Positions 20,520 through 32,235 of a DNA stretch of 64,000 bases are shown here, piece after piece. Source of the DNA: Dryocosmus kuriphilus (Eukaryota > Arthropoda > Insecta > Hymenoptera > Cynipidae). A program made the position numbers and the translations under genes. Location: the NCBI GenBank assembly GCA_038277395.1, contig CM076190.1, positions 241,595,256-241,659,255 of the forward strand, given 5' to 3'. The notes beneath the pieces were generated by a model. The model saw only the letters and a list, made by a program, of their open reading frames with translations, searched no databases and was not told the origin of the DNA. How positions within the stretch are numbered: position 1 is the stretch's first letter; the number at the start of each line of letters is the position of its first letter.

Positions 20520-21130
20520 ACAGTTTGAATTTTGTTGTTCTTTTTTATCAGACTGTATAGACCAAAAAATTGATAACTTGATTATTTGTTTTTAAGACGA
20601 GCAAAAGAGAATAAACAGAGACTGATTTATTTAAATTAATGATAATGCACAGTTCTTTACATTGTGTACTCATAATGATTTACTCTAAAATTATACAAAA
20701 CAATGTCATAAATTTAAACTATTTTTAATATTTCAGTGAAGGTGAAGTCAGAATAATAAAATACAAACAATTTACAAGATCGAATATGACAACGACTATT
20801 GAATATGTTGCAACTTTTTTCAGAATATCATTAGTTATAAAAAATGAGTACAGTAATTGGTATTTTGTTTTTCGATTTAGCGATTTTCACTAATTTTGTT
20901 GGTAAATATAATACCTATAATTTACATAGATAGAATTTTTAATTGAAGTATATTTATTTCCTGCCCTAAATTGTTTACCTAAAAATACCTCTTTTTTCTC
21001 CATTTATATAGAATTTCATATGTAACACAATAACTTACGTTAATAATTTTCATTGATGTGAATCGCCATTTTCAATAAGTTTTGTTTTTTCTAATTTTCA
21101 TTTAACCGACTTTTCATTTCCATAATCTGT
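20520..21130 (+). repeat. Inverted duplicate of 660-1,260 (right palindrome arm)
   Basis: Plus-strand partner of the minus-oriented block at 660-1,260, with the same order of landmarks: 'gagaataaacagagactgat', 'ttgtacacaa'-like tract, hydrophobic ORF, then AT-rich tail and 'gaatcgccatttt'. Confidence 0.8.
20844..20933 (+). CDS. Signal-peptide-like ORF, right-arm copy
   Basis: 29 codons from ATG, MSTVIGILFFDLAIFTNFVG followed by KYNTYNLHR and a stop. It matches the left-arm ORF start at ~85% identity, with an Asp now in the hydrophobic stretch. The GGTAAATAT donor-like site is kept. If the left copy is an exon, this is its paralogue or a decayed copy. No other support. Confidence 0.3.
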   Translation: MSTVIGILFFDLAIFTNFVGKYNTYNLHR

Positions 21131-24100
21131 AGTTTTTCGAATTACCATTTTACATTTAAAGGATTTCGATGAATTTAATCCAATTCAGTGGATCCTTCTT
21201 AATTCTCAGAATTTATCCAATTAATAAAGTTCCGTTCAATTCTCCGAATTCCACCAAATTTATTGAATTTCTTTCAAATCTCTGAATTTCTCAAATTGCT
21301 CAAATTCATTGAATTCTTTGAATTTCGCGAACTTTTTTTCTTGAAGTTCCCTAAAATTCCTCAAATTTCTTGTTTTAAATTCCTTCAATTTCATGGAATT
21401 TCTCAACTTAGTTGAAATTTTTAAAATTCCTCGGATTCATCAAGTTCTCTGAATTCGTCGATCTTATTGAATTTCTCTGAGTTCATTGAATTTCTCGAAA
21501 TTGCTGTATTTCTCTGAATTCTCTAGATTCCTTGAATTCAATCGATTCTTTTTAATTCTATGAATTCTTTCAATTAATTAAGTTCCTCTGTGTTCCCTGA
21601 ATTACTCAAATTAATTGAATATCTTTCAATTCTCTGATTTTCTTGAAATCCTCGAATTCCTTGAATTCTCGGAAATTTGAGGAATTTCAAGGAATTTGAC
21701 GAATTCCAGGAAATTATGGAATTTCAAGAAATTTCCAAGTTATTTCAGGAATTTCAGGGAATTCAAGAAAATTGGGAAATTGCAATGAATTTTCAAACTC
21801 AAAGTTATTCCAATAATTTAAAAAAATTGGAAGAATTTTAAGGAATTTACAGAAATTTGAAGATTCTGAAGAAATTCTAAGAAGTTGCCGAATTACAAGA
21901 TATTCGATGAATTTCAAAGAATTTGACAAATTCCAGGAAATTATGGAATTTAAAGATCGTTCCAAGTTATTTCAGAAATTTCAGGGAACTCAAGAAAATT
22001 GGAAAATTGCAATGAAATTTCAAATTCAAAGTTATTCCAATAATTTCAAAGAATTGGAAGAATTTTAAGGAATTTACAGAAATTTGAAGATTCTGAAGAA
22101 ATTCTAAGGAGTTGCCGAATTACAAGATATTCGATGAATTTCAAAGAATTCAATGAATTTAGAGGAACTTAAAAGAATTTTAAGTTATTTGAATATTCTC
22201 AAATAATTCTAACGCGTTTGTTGAATTCAAAGAAGAAATCAAAGGAATCTTAGGAGTTTCTAGGAATTTCAAGGAATTCCGAAGAATTTAACGAATTTCT
22301 GGATATTATTAATTCCCTATAAATATCCATAATTCTTTGCAATTCCTTGAATTCCAGAAATTCCTTTTAACTCCTCGAACTTTCTGGAATTTTTGTAATA
22401 CAGAGTAATCAAAAGATATTAAGTTAACTGAATGAAGTTCAAGCAATTCAACGAGGTGAAACCAATTCAATCAATTAAAAAAAATGCAATAAATTGAAAA
22501 GAATTCAATTAATTCAATAGAATTAAAAGAAATTCGATGAATTGAAACGAATTCCAATGAATCTAAAAAAGTCAATAAATTCCAAAGAGGTCAATACATT
22601 TGAAACAATTCAAAAAATTCAACAGAAACATCAACATCAACAACATTTTCTCGGAAATTTCTAAATTCTTCGAATTCGCTTGGTTCTCTTCAATTCGCTT
22701 AATTCTTTTTAACTCCTCGCATGCATTGAATTTATCGAAACACATAGCATGCGTTAAATAATTCGGAATTTTCTGAAACACCTTAAATTTCTTGAAATTT
22801 CCTGAATTTCTTGAAATTCCTTAAATTCTAGAAATTTTGTGTATTCCCTTAAATCAATTGTATTTATTCTTGTAACTCCTTGAATCTCATGGACTTGATC
22901 GGTATAAATGAATCTCTTAAAATTTTTCGGGTTCATCAGTTTCCCTGAACTCGCCGAATTCTCTGAATTTCTCTGAATTCTCAGGATTCACCGAATTCGT
23001 AGTATCTGAATTCCCCGAATTAATTGCATTTCTATGAATACTCCTAATTTTCTGAATTTCTCCAATTAAACAAGTTCCTTTAAATTCCCTGAATTTCTAA
23101 ATTAATGAGTTTCCTTTCAAATCTATGAATTTTTTGAATATCTCTAGTTCATTGAATCTCTTAAATTCCTGGAATTCTTTATCTTGAAATTCCTCAATAA
23201 TCTTAAAATTTCTTCTTATTATACCATCAATTTCATGGAATTTCTCGACTTAATTCGGACTCTTAAAATTCTTCGCATTCATCAAGTTTCTTGAGTTCGT
23301 CGAATTCATTGAATTTATCTAAACCCTCTGAATACCTCGAAACCATTGAATTTTTCTGAATTCTCTGAACCAGGTATGCACTGAATTCCTCAAATTCATA
23401 GAATGCCCCAAATTCATTAAGTTTCTTTGAATTATCTGAATTCCCTGAGTTCAATGTATTCTTTTTAATTCTCTGAATTTCTGCACTCAACTAAATTCCT
23501 TTGTATTCCCTAAATTCCACCAAATTAATTAAATTTCTTTCAATTCTCTGTATTTATTGAATTTCTCGAATTCCCTTTCTTGAAATTTCTTACATCACCT
23601 CGAATTTTTTCTCGTGATTCCTTCAATTTCATTGAAATTACCGATTTAATTGGGACTCCTGGAATTCTTGGGATTCATCGAATTCCCTGAATTCCTCGAA
23701 TCCATAGAATTTCCCTGAACTCCCTGAATTCCGCGAATACATTGAATTTCTCTGACTTTCGTGAACTCTTGGAATCCATTAAATTTCTCAGAATTCTCTA
23801 AATATTTCTGACTTTCTTGAATTCCCCCAATTATTTAAATTCCTTTGAACTCCCTGACTTACTCAAATTAATTGAATTTCTTTCAATTCTGTGAATTTTT
23901 TGAAATACGTCAATTCATTGAATTCCACGAATTCTTTTCTTGAAATTGCTTAAAAATTCTAAAATGTCTTCTTATAACTCCTTCAATTTCATGAAATTTC
24001 ATGACTTAGTTAGAATTCTTACAATTCCTCGGATTCATCAAGTTCCCTGAATTCTTCGAACTCACTGAATTTCTCTGAGTTCATTGCATTTCTCGAATTC

Positions 24101-24360
24101 ATTGTATTTCTCTGAATTCTCTAAATTCCCTGAATTCATTGGTTCGTTTTAATTCTCTGAATTTTTCCAATTAATTGAGTTCCTCTGTATTCCCGGAATT
24201 ACTCAAATTAATTGAATATCTTTCTATTCTCTGAATTACTTGAAATCCTCGAATTCCTTGAATTCCCGGAAACCCCGAAAGTCCTTGGAATTTATAAAAA
24301 TGCTCTGAAATTTGGATTAGAATTCTTTGGAAAATTTGGAATCTTCTAATCCTTTTTAGC
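21131..24360. repeat. Degenerate GAATTC/TTGAATTTC repeat, right arm
   Basis: 3.2 kb of variants of GAATTCNTTGAATTTC in both polarities. A clear longer unit of ~231 bp is tandemly repeated at about 21,697 and 21,928 (shared 'gaattacaagatattcgatg'). The polarity of the theme flips near 21,690 and again near 22,300-22,780. No genes; the minus-strand frames at 21,714-23,490 are repeat translation. Confidence 0.8.
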
Positions 24361-24403
24361 CCCTCAAAATCTCAGAAACTGTTTTCTTTTTTTAGAATTA
24401 GCT

Positions 24404-24814
24404 ATGCGTTCATGTGTCAACTCACCGCCAAGGGAGCCGCTCCCCTCCTTCCATCTTGATATTACCTTATACCAAAAAGCAGAAGAAGATTACCAATTTT
24501 TACCAAGAGGTTCTTTTGAGGTAGAAGTAGAGGGGGAAGGAGATAACAGATACATCATTGGTAGAGTTTTTAATGAAAATTTGTGTCCATTGGTGATTAT
24601 TAGAGGGATATACTTAAAAAGAGTTAAGATACATACTCAAAACGACAACCATGTAGAAATTCCGGGTGAAGATCCTTTGACTCAACGTTTCTTTCGCCCA
24701 TATTTGGAGCAAGGAAACATTCATCTTGCCGAGAGTGCCAAGATAAGAATGATTGAACACATCATGGAAAATGGCTATCCTAAGCTTAATCAAATTATCC
24801 CTTACCCACATTAG
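24404..24814 (+). CDS. Unrecognised 136-residue protein or 3' exon
   Basis: An open frame with ordinary amino-acid composition (charged, with LTQRFFRPYLEQGNIHLAESAK in pieces, ending YPKLNQIIPYPH), quite unlike the repeat translations around it. A pyrimidine-rich acceptor-like tract 'ttttcttttttTAG' precedes it and the frame stays open to that point, so it may be a terminal exon spliced from upstream rather than start at the ATG. I see no transmembrane segment and no motif I can name. It might be a domesticated or transposon-encoded gene fragment. It ends at TAG 24,812. Confidence 0.5.
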   Translation: MRSCVNSPPREPLPSFHLDITLYQKAEEDYQFLPRGSFEVEVEGEGDNRYIIGRVFNENLCPLVIIRGIYLKRVKIHTQNDNHVEIPGEDPLTQRFFRPYLEQGNIHLAESAKIRMIEHIMENGYPKLNQIIPYPH

Positions 24815-24829
24815 GTGAAAAATAATTGC

Positions 24830-25035
24830 CCGGTCTGGCCCAGGATAGCGCTCGGCTTACGCCAGGTTAGACCCATATTTGGCCAACTCGACACAGGATA
24901 GCGCCAGGACTGGACCAAGATTGTGCTAGCTTCAGCCAACAATTTTTCCAGCTTTGCGCCATGATTGTGCCTAATTTGCTTCAGGATTGGACCAGGTTCG
25001 ATCCTGTATTGCGATAACATTAGCCGACAATTTTT
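24830..25035. repeat. Imperfect minisatellite (CCAGGATTGGACCAGG type)
   Basis: Loose tandem of 'gcccaggatagcgc', 'gccaggactggaccaagattgtgc', 'caggattggaccagg' phrases, spacing ~18-50 bp. GC content rises here. The minus-strand frame at 24,811-25,050 is repeat translation. Confidence 0.6.
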
Positions 25036-25384
25036 TCCGTTCTTATTCAATTCTTAATATTATATTCAAAACTTTAGTACTGAACCAATACATTTTTTTC
25101 TGAATAAAGGTTATATATATATATATATATATTGAATTCTTTATGAAGCAATCCTATTCCAATTCCTTCCTCCTATTTTTAATTATAATTATTATTTTAA
25201 AATAAAACCGTAATCTAAAGTTATTTAAAAATTATGAATCTTCTTTGAAATCTAACGACTTTTTACTAAAAATACCGATTTTCGTTGAAAACTTCAACAT
25301 AGTCTAGAGTTCTTCAAAAGTTCTGAATCTTGTTTGATATGTAATTTTTCATTATTAAAAATACCAAATTCCGACCAAAAATAA
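25036..25384. other. AT-rich spacer with (TA)n
   Basis: No gene seen. Contains a (TA)11 run at 25,112-25,132 and two related phrases 'gttgaaaacttcaacatagtctagag' and 'ttaaagttatttaaaaattatgaatc' split into short pieces that suggest an old tandem. Confidence 0.5.
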
Positions 25385-25514
25385 CGAAAATTTGCGATTT
25401 GCAAAAGCTATTTATAGCTTTTCACAGTTTTTTTCAAAATTACAAACTTCTACACAAAATTGTAGAAAATTTCAAATTTATAAAAAAAGAATAAAAATTT
25501 CCGTTTTGCATAAA
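25385..25514 (+). repeat. Satellite flank of the provirus 5' LTR
   Basis: About 1.5 satellite monomers ending 'aaatttccgttttgcataaa' right at the LTR. The same flank precedes the solo LTR at 56,024. Confidence 0.8.
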
Positions 25515-25688
25515 TGTTAGGAAGCCAGAGTTCACTCCCATCCTTAGGGTAACTGGGCTATATATGTGGAGGCTCTGCCAAAGCCTCGCCAGTTCCTCTC
25601 TTGTACTCTTGCTGAATAAACGTTTAAGTCAAGTCTTTGACCTTGTGCTTAGCAAAAAATATTATTGAAGAGTATTTTCGACATAAGA
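25515..25688 (+). repeat. Putative 5' LTR, ~174 bp
   Basis: Begins TGTTAGGAAGCCAGAG and is ~85-90% like 56,024-56,200 (begins TGTCAGGAAGCCAGAG, ends CGGCATAACA) and the truncated copy at 55,704-55,830. A TATA-like 'ggctatatatg' and an AATAAA in 'gctgaataaacg' sit where promoter and polyadenylation signal would be in an LTR. The exact 3' edge (here CGACATAAGA) is uncertain by a few bases. Unusually short for an errantivirus-type LTR. Confidence 0.65.
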
Positions 25689-26460
25689 TTTTGGCTATCC
25701 TGCCAGGATAAACTCAACGACTCAGAACTTACGGGATTTAGCAGGAGATCAAAAGAGTTATTTTGGATACTCACATGGAATAAGCAGGAAATAATTATCC
25801 ACGGAGATTATAAAGAGAATTCTACTGAATTCACTGAAGAGGAACTCCGGATTAATCTACGGATAATTCGTAGGTACGAAAAGTAACTTTGTGCTGTGAA
25901 ATTAACTGCTGAATTATTTAAGCCTTATACTACGTACACAGCACAAAAGTGAAATTCTAAAGGATTAAAGAAGAAAGGGTACGAAATATACATCGATAAA
26001 GCTCACCGAGGCCCGCAATCAGGCGGAAGGCGCCTCTTCGTAGCAGATAGCTGAACGAACCAACGTGCGAAACCCATCCCAGCAACAGTAGCGGTAATAG
26101 CGAGACGACACGTCGTCACGCCGAAATTTACAACAAGATAAGGAAGAGTGAATTCCACGGGCAGCACGTATCGTTATCAATACGATAGCAGTCGATTCCA
26201 TTTGCAGGTAATAATCAGCCAGGTGTTCTACGGACACCAATCTGTTCATCGAAAGAATTGTCATCGTAAGTTTTTATAAAACTAAGATCAAAACCTGAAG
26301 AAAGTAAGTCTCTTTTATGGTCGGAGGAAGGTAACCAATACAAAACCATAGTTAGTTTCATATTGGGTGGAGCAAAGTTTCATGGTTTTGGGTAAGGCAT
26401 ACTCCGCGTGCTCGCGAGCTCTACCTTTCCTTAATAAACAGAAATTTACTTTGGAATCAG
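25689..26460 (+). other. Putative provirus leader
   Basis: Between the LTR and the first gag-like frame. Just after the LTR is 'ttttggctatcctgccagg', which is not a clear tRNA primer-binding match. A 73-codon frame (25,665-25,886) starts inside the LTR and is not recognised. The stretch 25,985-26,280 is GC-richer and non-coding. Confidence 0.4.
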
Positions 26461-27590
26461 TTGTGTTCTTTTAGACGACGCCCTGCATTTCACTGTATAA
26501 AGGATGAATTCCAAATAAGTAATGAAATAATTTCGCGACATACACCTCATCGAAAAATTAAAATAATTACACTGACGTTTAACACATACTGTAATAGCAA
26601 AAATTATAGCACTGACGATAACAGCACTAACGATAACAGTACATACGATTCACTTGAGGAAATTCTCCATCCATTCCATACTGCAAATGTCTCTCACGCT
26701 CAATCTCCAAGACGCGCTTCCTCCCCAACCTTACAATCAACCAACGAATTATTAGTTCAATTAATGGATTAAGTAGAAGCGATTTCTATAGGACAAAGTA
26801 TCCTCAGACAGGAAAACGATAACCGTATAGCAGAAACATCTCAGCTCTGTAAAAAAAATTAGGGTATTCAGGAGAAGTAGTAATGGAAACGGATAATTTA
26901 TTAACTGAAAACAAAGATGAACAGCATTCAACAGAAGACGTAGGCGAGCAGGAAGTCATAGCTAGCAGACGCAGGAGAAATTAGGAAATTTAAAAAAAAA
27001 GAGAAAAAGAGATAATGCAATCAAACCAACCGATAAGACGCGAAGAAGAAACCCTTAAAGGAAGGGAAATACTTGACACCATCACTGTACTCAATGAACG
27101 AGACGACATCGGAGCTGAAGAATTTATTAAAAGTGTAAAAAGAGCTAAACTTAGATGCTATCAAGCTAATATACTATTATATTTTTCCTTGGCCCAAAGA
27201 ATTAAGGGATAAGCGGAAAAACGATCAGATTTGTTTACTGCTTTAAGACCAAATTTGAAGCAAACGTGTTCGACCATTGCGCTCAAGTCTAAACTGGAAA
27301 GCTGTAAACAAGGAATCTCCGAAACAGTCCAGAATTTTTCACTTCGTTTTGGAAAAATCACAAATGAATTGAATTATAGCATCCACGGCAAACATTCGAG
27401 TCCCATCGAAAGATGTCTAAGCATAAAAATAGAAGAAACCGAAAAATGTCAATCGCTACCTACTAAACCTTAAAAAATATATCGGCGTACAAATAAGACT
27501 TCTGAAAGCAACTACATTAGCCGAAGCTCAGCAAGTGACCTCAGAAATAGAAATTTGGCTAAAAGAAGCTCAGCCAACAAGAATATCGAT
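26461..27590 (+). pseudogene. gag-like region of the Ty3/errantivirus-like element
   Basis: Fragments in several frames: an Asn/Ser-rich 103-codon piece (26,461-26,772), a 65-codon piece (27,015-27,212) and an 80-codon piece (27,231-27,473) with the pattern 'LESCKQGISETVQNFSLRFG' typical of Ty3-class Gag capsid C-terminal regions. Stops and frameshifts break it at least three times. The assignment rests on position upstream of a zinc knuckle, protease and RT. The RTE-like LINE separates it from the nucleocapsid part at 30,057. Confidence 0.6.
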
Positions 27591-27599
27591 ATGACAACC

Positions 27600-30053
27600 T
27601 AGACATCATTATTATTATCACTATTATTATTATTATGGTGTAGCTTTGCGAACTCGGAAGTTCATTGCCTCAGCTACCCAGAACAGCCACACATCTCTAC
27701 CCTGTGCATCTTCCATCCAGTTTAAATAATCATGTCCTAGCTCTTTTAGATCATCCCTTACGTTTTTCTCCCATCTATTTCTCGGTCTGCCTAGAGGTCT
27801 CTTACTAATCGGTTTCCCTCTCAAAACTTGCGCCACTGTTCTTTCGTTGCCGATTCTTGCAACATATCCCGCCCAGTTTAATTTGCGCGCTTTTATTACG
27901 CTATTAATATTTGCTGACCCGTATAATGCATGCAGCTCATCATTATGCAGTTTTCTCCATTCACCAGTCTCTTCGTCCTTTTGGGACCATAGATTTTTCG
28001 AAATACTTTATTTTCGAATACTCTAAACATGTTCTCCTCTCCTTTCGTCAGCGCCCACGTTTCACACCCGTACATGGCGACCGGCATTATTATCGTTTTG
28101 TATATTCTTACCTTGATGTTTCTAGATAACGATCGTGATTTTAGAAATGTATTTGTTGCATAGTAGCACACATTGTCAGTGTGTAACCGTCTGTTGGTTT
28201 CCGTTTTAACTTTATTGCCGCTAGTTATAATAGTCCCTATGTATTTAAAATCATTAACTCTTTAAAACCTCATATTTCGGGCCATTAGATTTCCCTCTTC
28301 ATTGCCTTGTCCTGATTTGTCGAAGGTCAAATATTTTTTCTTTGATTCGCTAACTTCTGAACCTACATATTTCCTTGGCTTTTGTGATCAAGATTTCCGC
28401 ATTTTTAGCTACCGTTTCTCTATCATCCCCGAGTAAGTCGAGATCATCCACATATCCCAGAATTTGTATTATCCCATTCAGGGTAGCACCGGACGAATTC
28501 GTTTGTACTTCACTGACTACGTATTATAAAACTAAGTTGAAAAGGATGCACGAAAGCGCATCACCCTGTTTCAGGCCATCGCGGATCAAAAGCTCTTCAG
28601 ATAAACTTCCGATCACGCGTATCCTACCCCTACTGCCGCTTCAGCAAACTTCGATAAGTCTAACCAATTTCCTTGGTAGAGCCAAGAACTCCAGAATCCA
28701 GTACATTCGTGCGCGTATAATAGAGTCGTAAGCTTTTTTGAAGTCGATAAATAGCTGATGTATTACTTCATTAGATTCCCATTTCTTTTCTAACAGTTGT
28801 CTAATTGCAAACATTTGATCGTAGACCGGTGTCGGCGGAATCCACACTGCTAATCCCCAAAGATTTCCTCAACAAAAGGCGTTAGTCTACTTAAGGTTAC
28901 ATTGGTCAGGATTTTATAGCACGAAGGCGCAAGTGAAATTCTCCGATAATTGTAACAGTTCGTTTTATCGCCTTTTTTAAAAATGGGTATAATAATAGAG
29001 GTATTTCATCCTCCGGTATGCGTTCTGTTTTCCAGATTGCGCGCATTGATTTACAAATTTGGCTTGTGAGGCGAGGGCCCCCATTTTTTATTAGTGCTGA
29101 CTGTAGGTCGTCAATGCCCGCGGCTTTGTTATTTTTCAACTTCTTTATGGCCATTTCTATTTCTTTATCAGTAGGCTTATCAATTAGTAGGTCAGCAGTG
29201 TGGATTTCACCGAGATTAACTTCAACGGAGGCTTCGCGTACGTTCAATAGCTTATCAAAATAGTTGTTCCATAAACTTAGTCTTTCTGTTGCATCAGCTA
29301 CTAGATTGCCATTTTCGTCCCTCATTACTTCCGTTCTACTTTGAAAGCCTTTCCTTTTAAAATTGATTCCCCTGTACATCTCACGGGGGTTATTTTGCTT
29401 ATTATGCGTGTCTATTGCTAGTATTTTATTCTTTTCCCACTCCCTTTTCTTGGATCTATAAAACCTATTTGTACTTTTACTAATGTCGAGATACTTTTTA
29501 TGCGTTTGATCGCACTTATTTTGTAAACTAATATCTTTGGCCTTCGTTCGTTTTTCAAACCGTATTTTGCACTCTTTGTCAAACCACGGTTTGCTTTTGG
29601 TTACTTTTTTAAAAGTATTTTTCGCGGCTGTCTTTATCGCCTCCTTCATATTGCCCCACAGGGTTTCCGGGTCCTCCTCACAATTATCGCTACCGTCTCC
29701 CTGTTTCTGAAGAGCTTCGAAACTATTAGAAATCTTTACTTGATAATTCAATGTTTCTGTTGGCATTTTAAACTTATCTATGTATATTGAAACGTACTTC
29801 TGGCTCTTGAGGGCTAGTTTTCTTATTTAACGCTAGTTTAGATCTTAGTTTCACTATCACGAGAAAGTGGTCTGAATTTAAATCCACTCCCCTGTACGAT
29901 CTTACATCGAGAGTGTTTGTATGATGTCTTCTGTCATTTAAAACATGATCAATCTGATTGTGAGTGATACCATCTGGTGGTGTCCAGGTGGCCTTATGTA
30001 TATTTTTATGCTTAAAGTATGTGCTTTTGACAACGAGGTTGCCTTTAGGAGTA
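27600..30053 (-). mobile_element. RTE-like LINE, 5'-truncated, inserted in the provirus
   Basis: Minus-strand non-LTR retrotransposon. Its 3' end is a trinucleotide tail seen as (ATT)n at 27,607-27,636. Its 5' end is cut inside the endonuclease domain near 30,053, after which the provirus resumes at once with a zinc-knuckle codon run. 5' truncation is what target-primed reverse transcription usually leaves. Confidence 0.8.
27633..30053 (-). pseudogene. RTE-like endonuclease / reverse transcriptase, decayed
   Basis: Domains in order on the minus strand: end of the AP-endonuclease (TWTPPDG, then DHFLV, about 29,850-30,040). Next is a 286-codon frame (28,906-29,766) with a linker and the RT start (KKLKNNKAAGIDDLQSALIK, MRAIWKTERIPED). 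Then an RT palm piece (28,641-28,847; QLFIDFKKAYDS, holding the first catalytic Asp). Then the RT thumb and C-terminus (27,896-28,171; MPVAMYGCETWALTKGE) and the tail GRPRNRWEKNVRDDL (27,633-27,836). The segment with the YADD-type motif lies in a damaged interval. Many frameshifts; not functional. Confidence 0.8.
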
Positions 30054-30480
30054 AAATGCCTTGTCGCAAATGTGGCAAGACTGGACGCCTTATTTCACAG
30101 TGCCAAGTTAAATCCTAGGGCTTTCAATTGGGCGAATTTGAGGAACGACCACCGGAAGTAAAAATGACCATAGAAGCCGAGGAGCAGGACTACACCGAAG
30201 CCCAGAAAATGACTCAGGACGAAATAAGCGAGCAAACGAGTTACGAGGACTCAGCAGAATATCTACACTATATGGAAGACTACAGTCCATTTATGGTCGA
30301 AGAAATGGAAAAAGCAACAGATTACTAGTCCACAGAGGAGCAGCAATTAATTTAATAAAAAAAGCAACCCTCTGACCCAACAATACAATACAATTTTCGG
30401 ATTTAAGAAAATCTTCGCTACGGGAAATGATAAACACACACCGATTGAAGCAGTTTATATTGAATACGTGAAAAAAAAAA
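30054..30480 (+). pseudogene. Provirus nucleocapsid knuckle and protease remnants
   Basis: A CCHC-like knuckle MPCRKCGKTGRLISQC near 30,057-30,105 has Arg where the zinc-ligand His should be. A retropepsin-like stretch at ~30,320-30,370 keeps the GAAINLIKK context but the catalytic D-T-G reads H-R-G. Both changes mark decay. Confidence 0.6.
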
Positions 30481-30893
30481 ACTTTTTCATATTTTACACA
30501 ATGAATTCCTATTACCGGAAGACGGAACTATAGGATTAACTTTTTTAAAAAGTTATCGAAGATTTGCTATAACATCAGAATACCTCATTATCGAGAAGTG
30601 GATACTACCCCTACATAATGGCCTTGCATTTATTGATAAACACTCAGCAAAAATTTGCAAAATTACTTCGCAACTATAAGATCAAACCATTTGGATCGAA
30701 AATAATTAATACATTTTGGACGCAATTTACAAAATCCAAAATGATTCTATCTTTATACAGTATACGAATTATTGAAATACGTGCCAACAAGTGACTACAA
30801 GAACTACTAAAAATTTTCAGAATTCAAAACATTGAACAGTTTAAAAAAAAAAACATCAAAAAACTTATCACCAAATACCAAGAAGTCTTTACT
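30481..30893 (+). other. Degraded protease-RT linker
   Basis: No long frame. The segment around 30,718-30,795 is one of the sources of the scrambled fragments at 46,024-46,095. Confidence 0.5.
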
Positions 30894-31517
30894 TTGGTAG
30901 GAGATCCTCTACCACGTACAACTTTAAGAGAACATGAATTCATTCTGAACCCTGGCAAAGTTATCAACTTCAGATCGCACAAACTCCCGGAAAAATTTAG
31001 AGAATACTCTTTAGAAGAAGCTGATAAACTCGTACAGAAAGGAGTCATACGTGAATCACAATCACCTTATAACTCACCACTTTGGATTGTACCAAAGAAA
31101 GGAAACAAACTCAGAATGTATGTAGACATTAGGCAATTAAATAAGGATACAGACCAAGATGCATATCCTTTACCAGTTATAGATGATATTTTGGACCAAC
31201 TGGGCAACTCTAAATTCTTTTCTGCATTCAACATGACAGTAGAATTTAATCAGGTTCCCATGAAAAAGGAATGTAAAAAATATACTGCCTTGTATACTAG
31301 CCAAGGGCATTTTGAGTATAACAGAATGCCATTCGGTTGGAAGAATGCACCAGGTACATTCCAACGCACGATGGACAATGCATTTAGAGGACTAACAGGA
31401 ACTTGTTGCTTTGTATACATTGATGACATTGTTCTTTTCGAAAATACTATTGAACAACACAATCAAAGTTTGAAAAAAAGCATTGCAACGCATCCAAGAA
31501 CTCGGACTAAGACTTGA
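30894..31517 (+). pseudogene. Ty3/errantivirus-like reverse transcriptase
   Basis: The best-preserved part of the provirus: 207 codons with the RT fingers and palm. Visible are the SPYNSPLWIVPKKG motif, VDIRQLNKDT, the DQLGNSKFFSAFNM block (catalytic first Asp replaced in the usual 'F..LDL' context by SAFNM), HFEYNRMPFGWKNAP and the YIDDIVLF catalytic pair. It then runs into a frameshift at ~31,480-31,517; thumb and RNase H continue in other frames. The order and motifs are those of Ty3-class elements such as insect errantiviruses. Confidence 0.85.
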
Positions 31518-32235
31518 GCCAAATAAATGTGAATTTTTAAAACCAGAACTCAAATATCTAGGTATTATAATAACCAAGGAAGGAGTTAAACCAAACGCAG
31601 AAGAACTGGAGACAATCAAAAACTTTAAAGCACTTAAAAATGTAAAAGACGCTCAATGATTTTTAGGATTAGCAGGATACTATAGGAAGTTTTTCAAAAA
31701 ATTTCTTCAGTATAGCTAAAATTTTTAAAAAACTCACACAAAAAGAAGTCGCATTTGATTGGACACCAAATTTTGAAAAATCCTTCATATAAAAAAAAAT
31801 GGTTTGACAACAGCACCCGTTTTAACACTTCCCAAAAACAATTTGTATTAACAACAGACGCATCGAACCAAGGCCTAGGAGCAGTTTTATCGCAAGGAAA
31901 TCCCCCATGACTTTTTATATCAAAAGCTCTGAATAAAGCCGTAGAAAATGACAGTACCTCAGAAAAGTAATTACTAGCTATAGTTTGGGCTCTTAAGCGA
32001 CATAGGCAATATTTACTAGGAAACACCTTTAAAATTCAAACCGACCACCGAGCACTTGCAAGGTTACACAATTTTAAAGACCCTAGCTCTCGTTTGTTAA
32101 GATGGCTATTACGGCTAGAGGAATATAAATATGAAATAGAATACGTTAAATGTAATGAAAATAAATTTGCAGATTATTTATCAAGACTATTTCCAGTTCA
32201 AGGAAAAGATCTACTGTCACAAGTTTTAGAATGAA
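31518..32235 (+). pseudogene. RT thumb and RNase H remnants
   Basis: Plus-strand frames broken by several stops and frameshifts encode the connection (KYLGIIITKEGVKPN), FLGLAGYYRKF, the RNase H start TTDASNQGLGAVLSQ, and HRALARLHNFKDPSSRLLRW. The order matches Ty3-class pol. The minus-strand frame at 31,694-32,026 is a shadow. Confidence 0.75.

Noticed and set aside
31694..32026. 110-codon minus-strand frame
   Set aside because: Antisense shadow of the provirus RNase H region, whose plus-strand motifs are recognisable.
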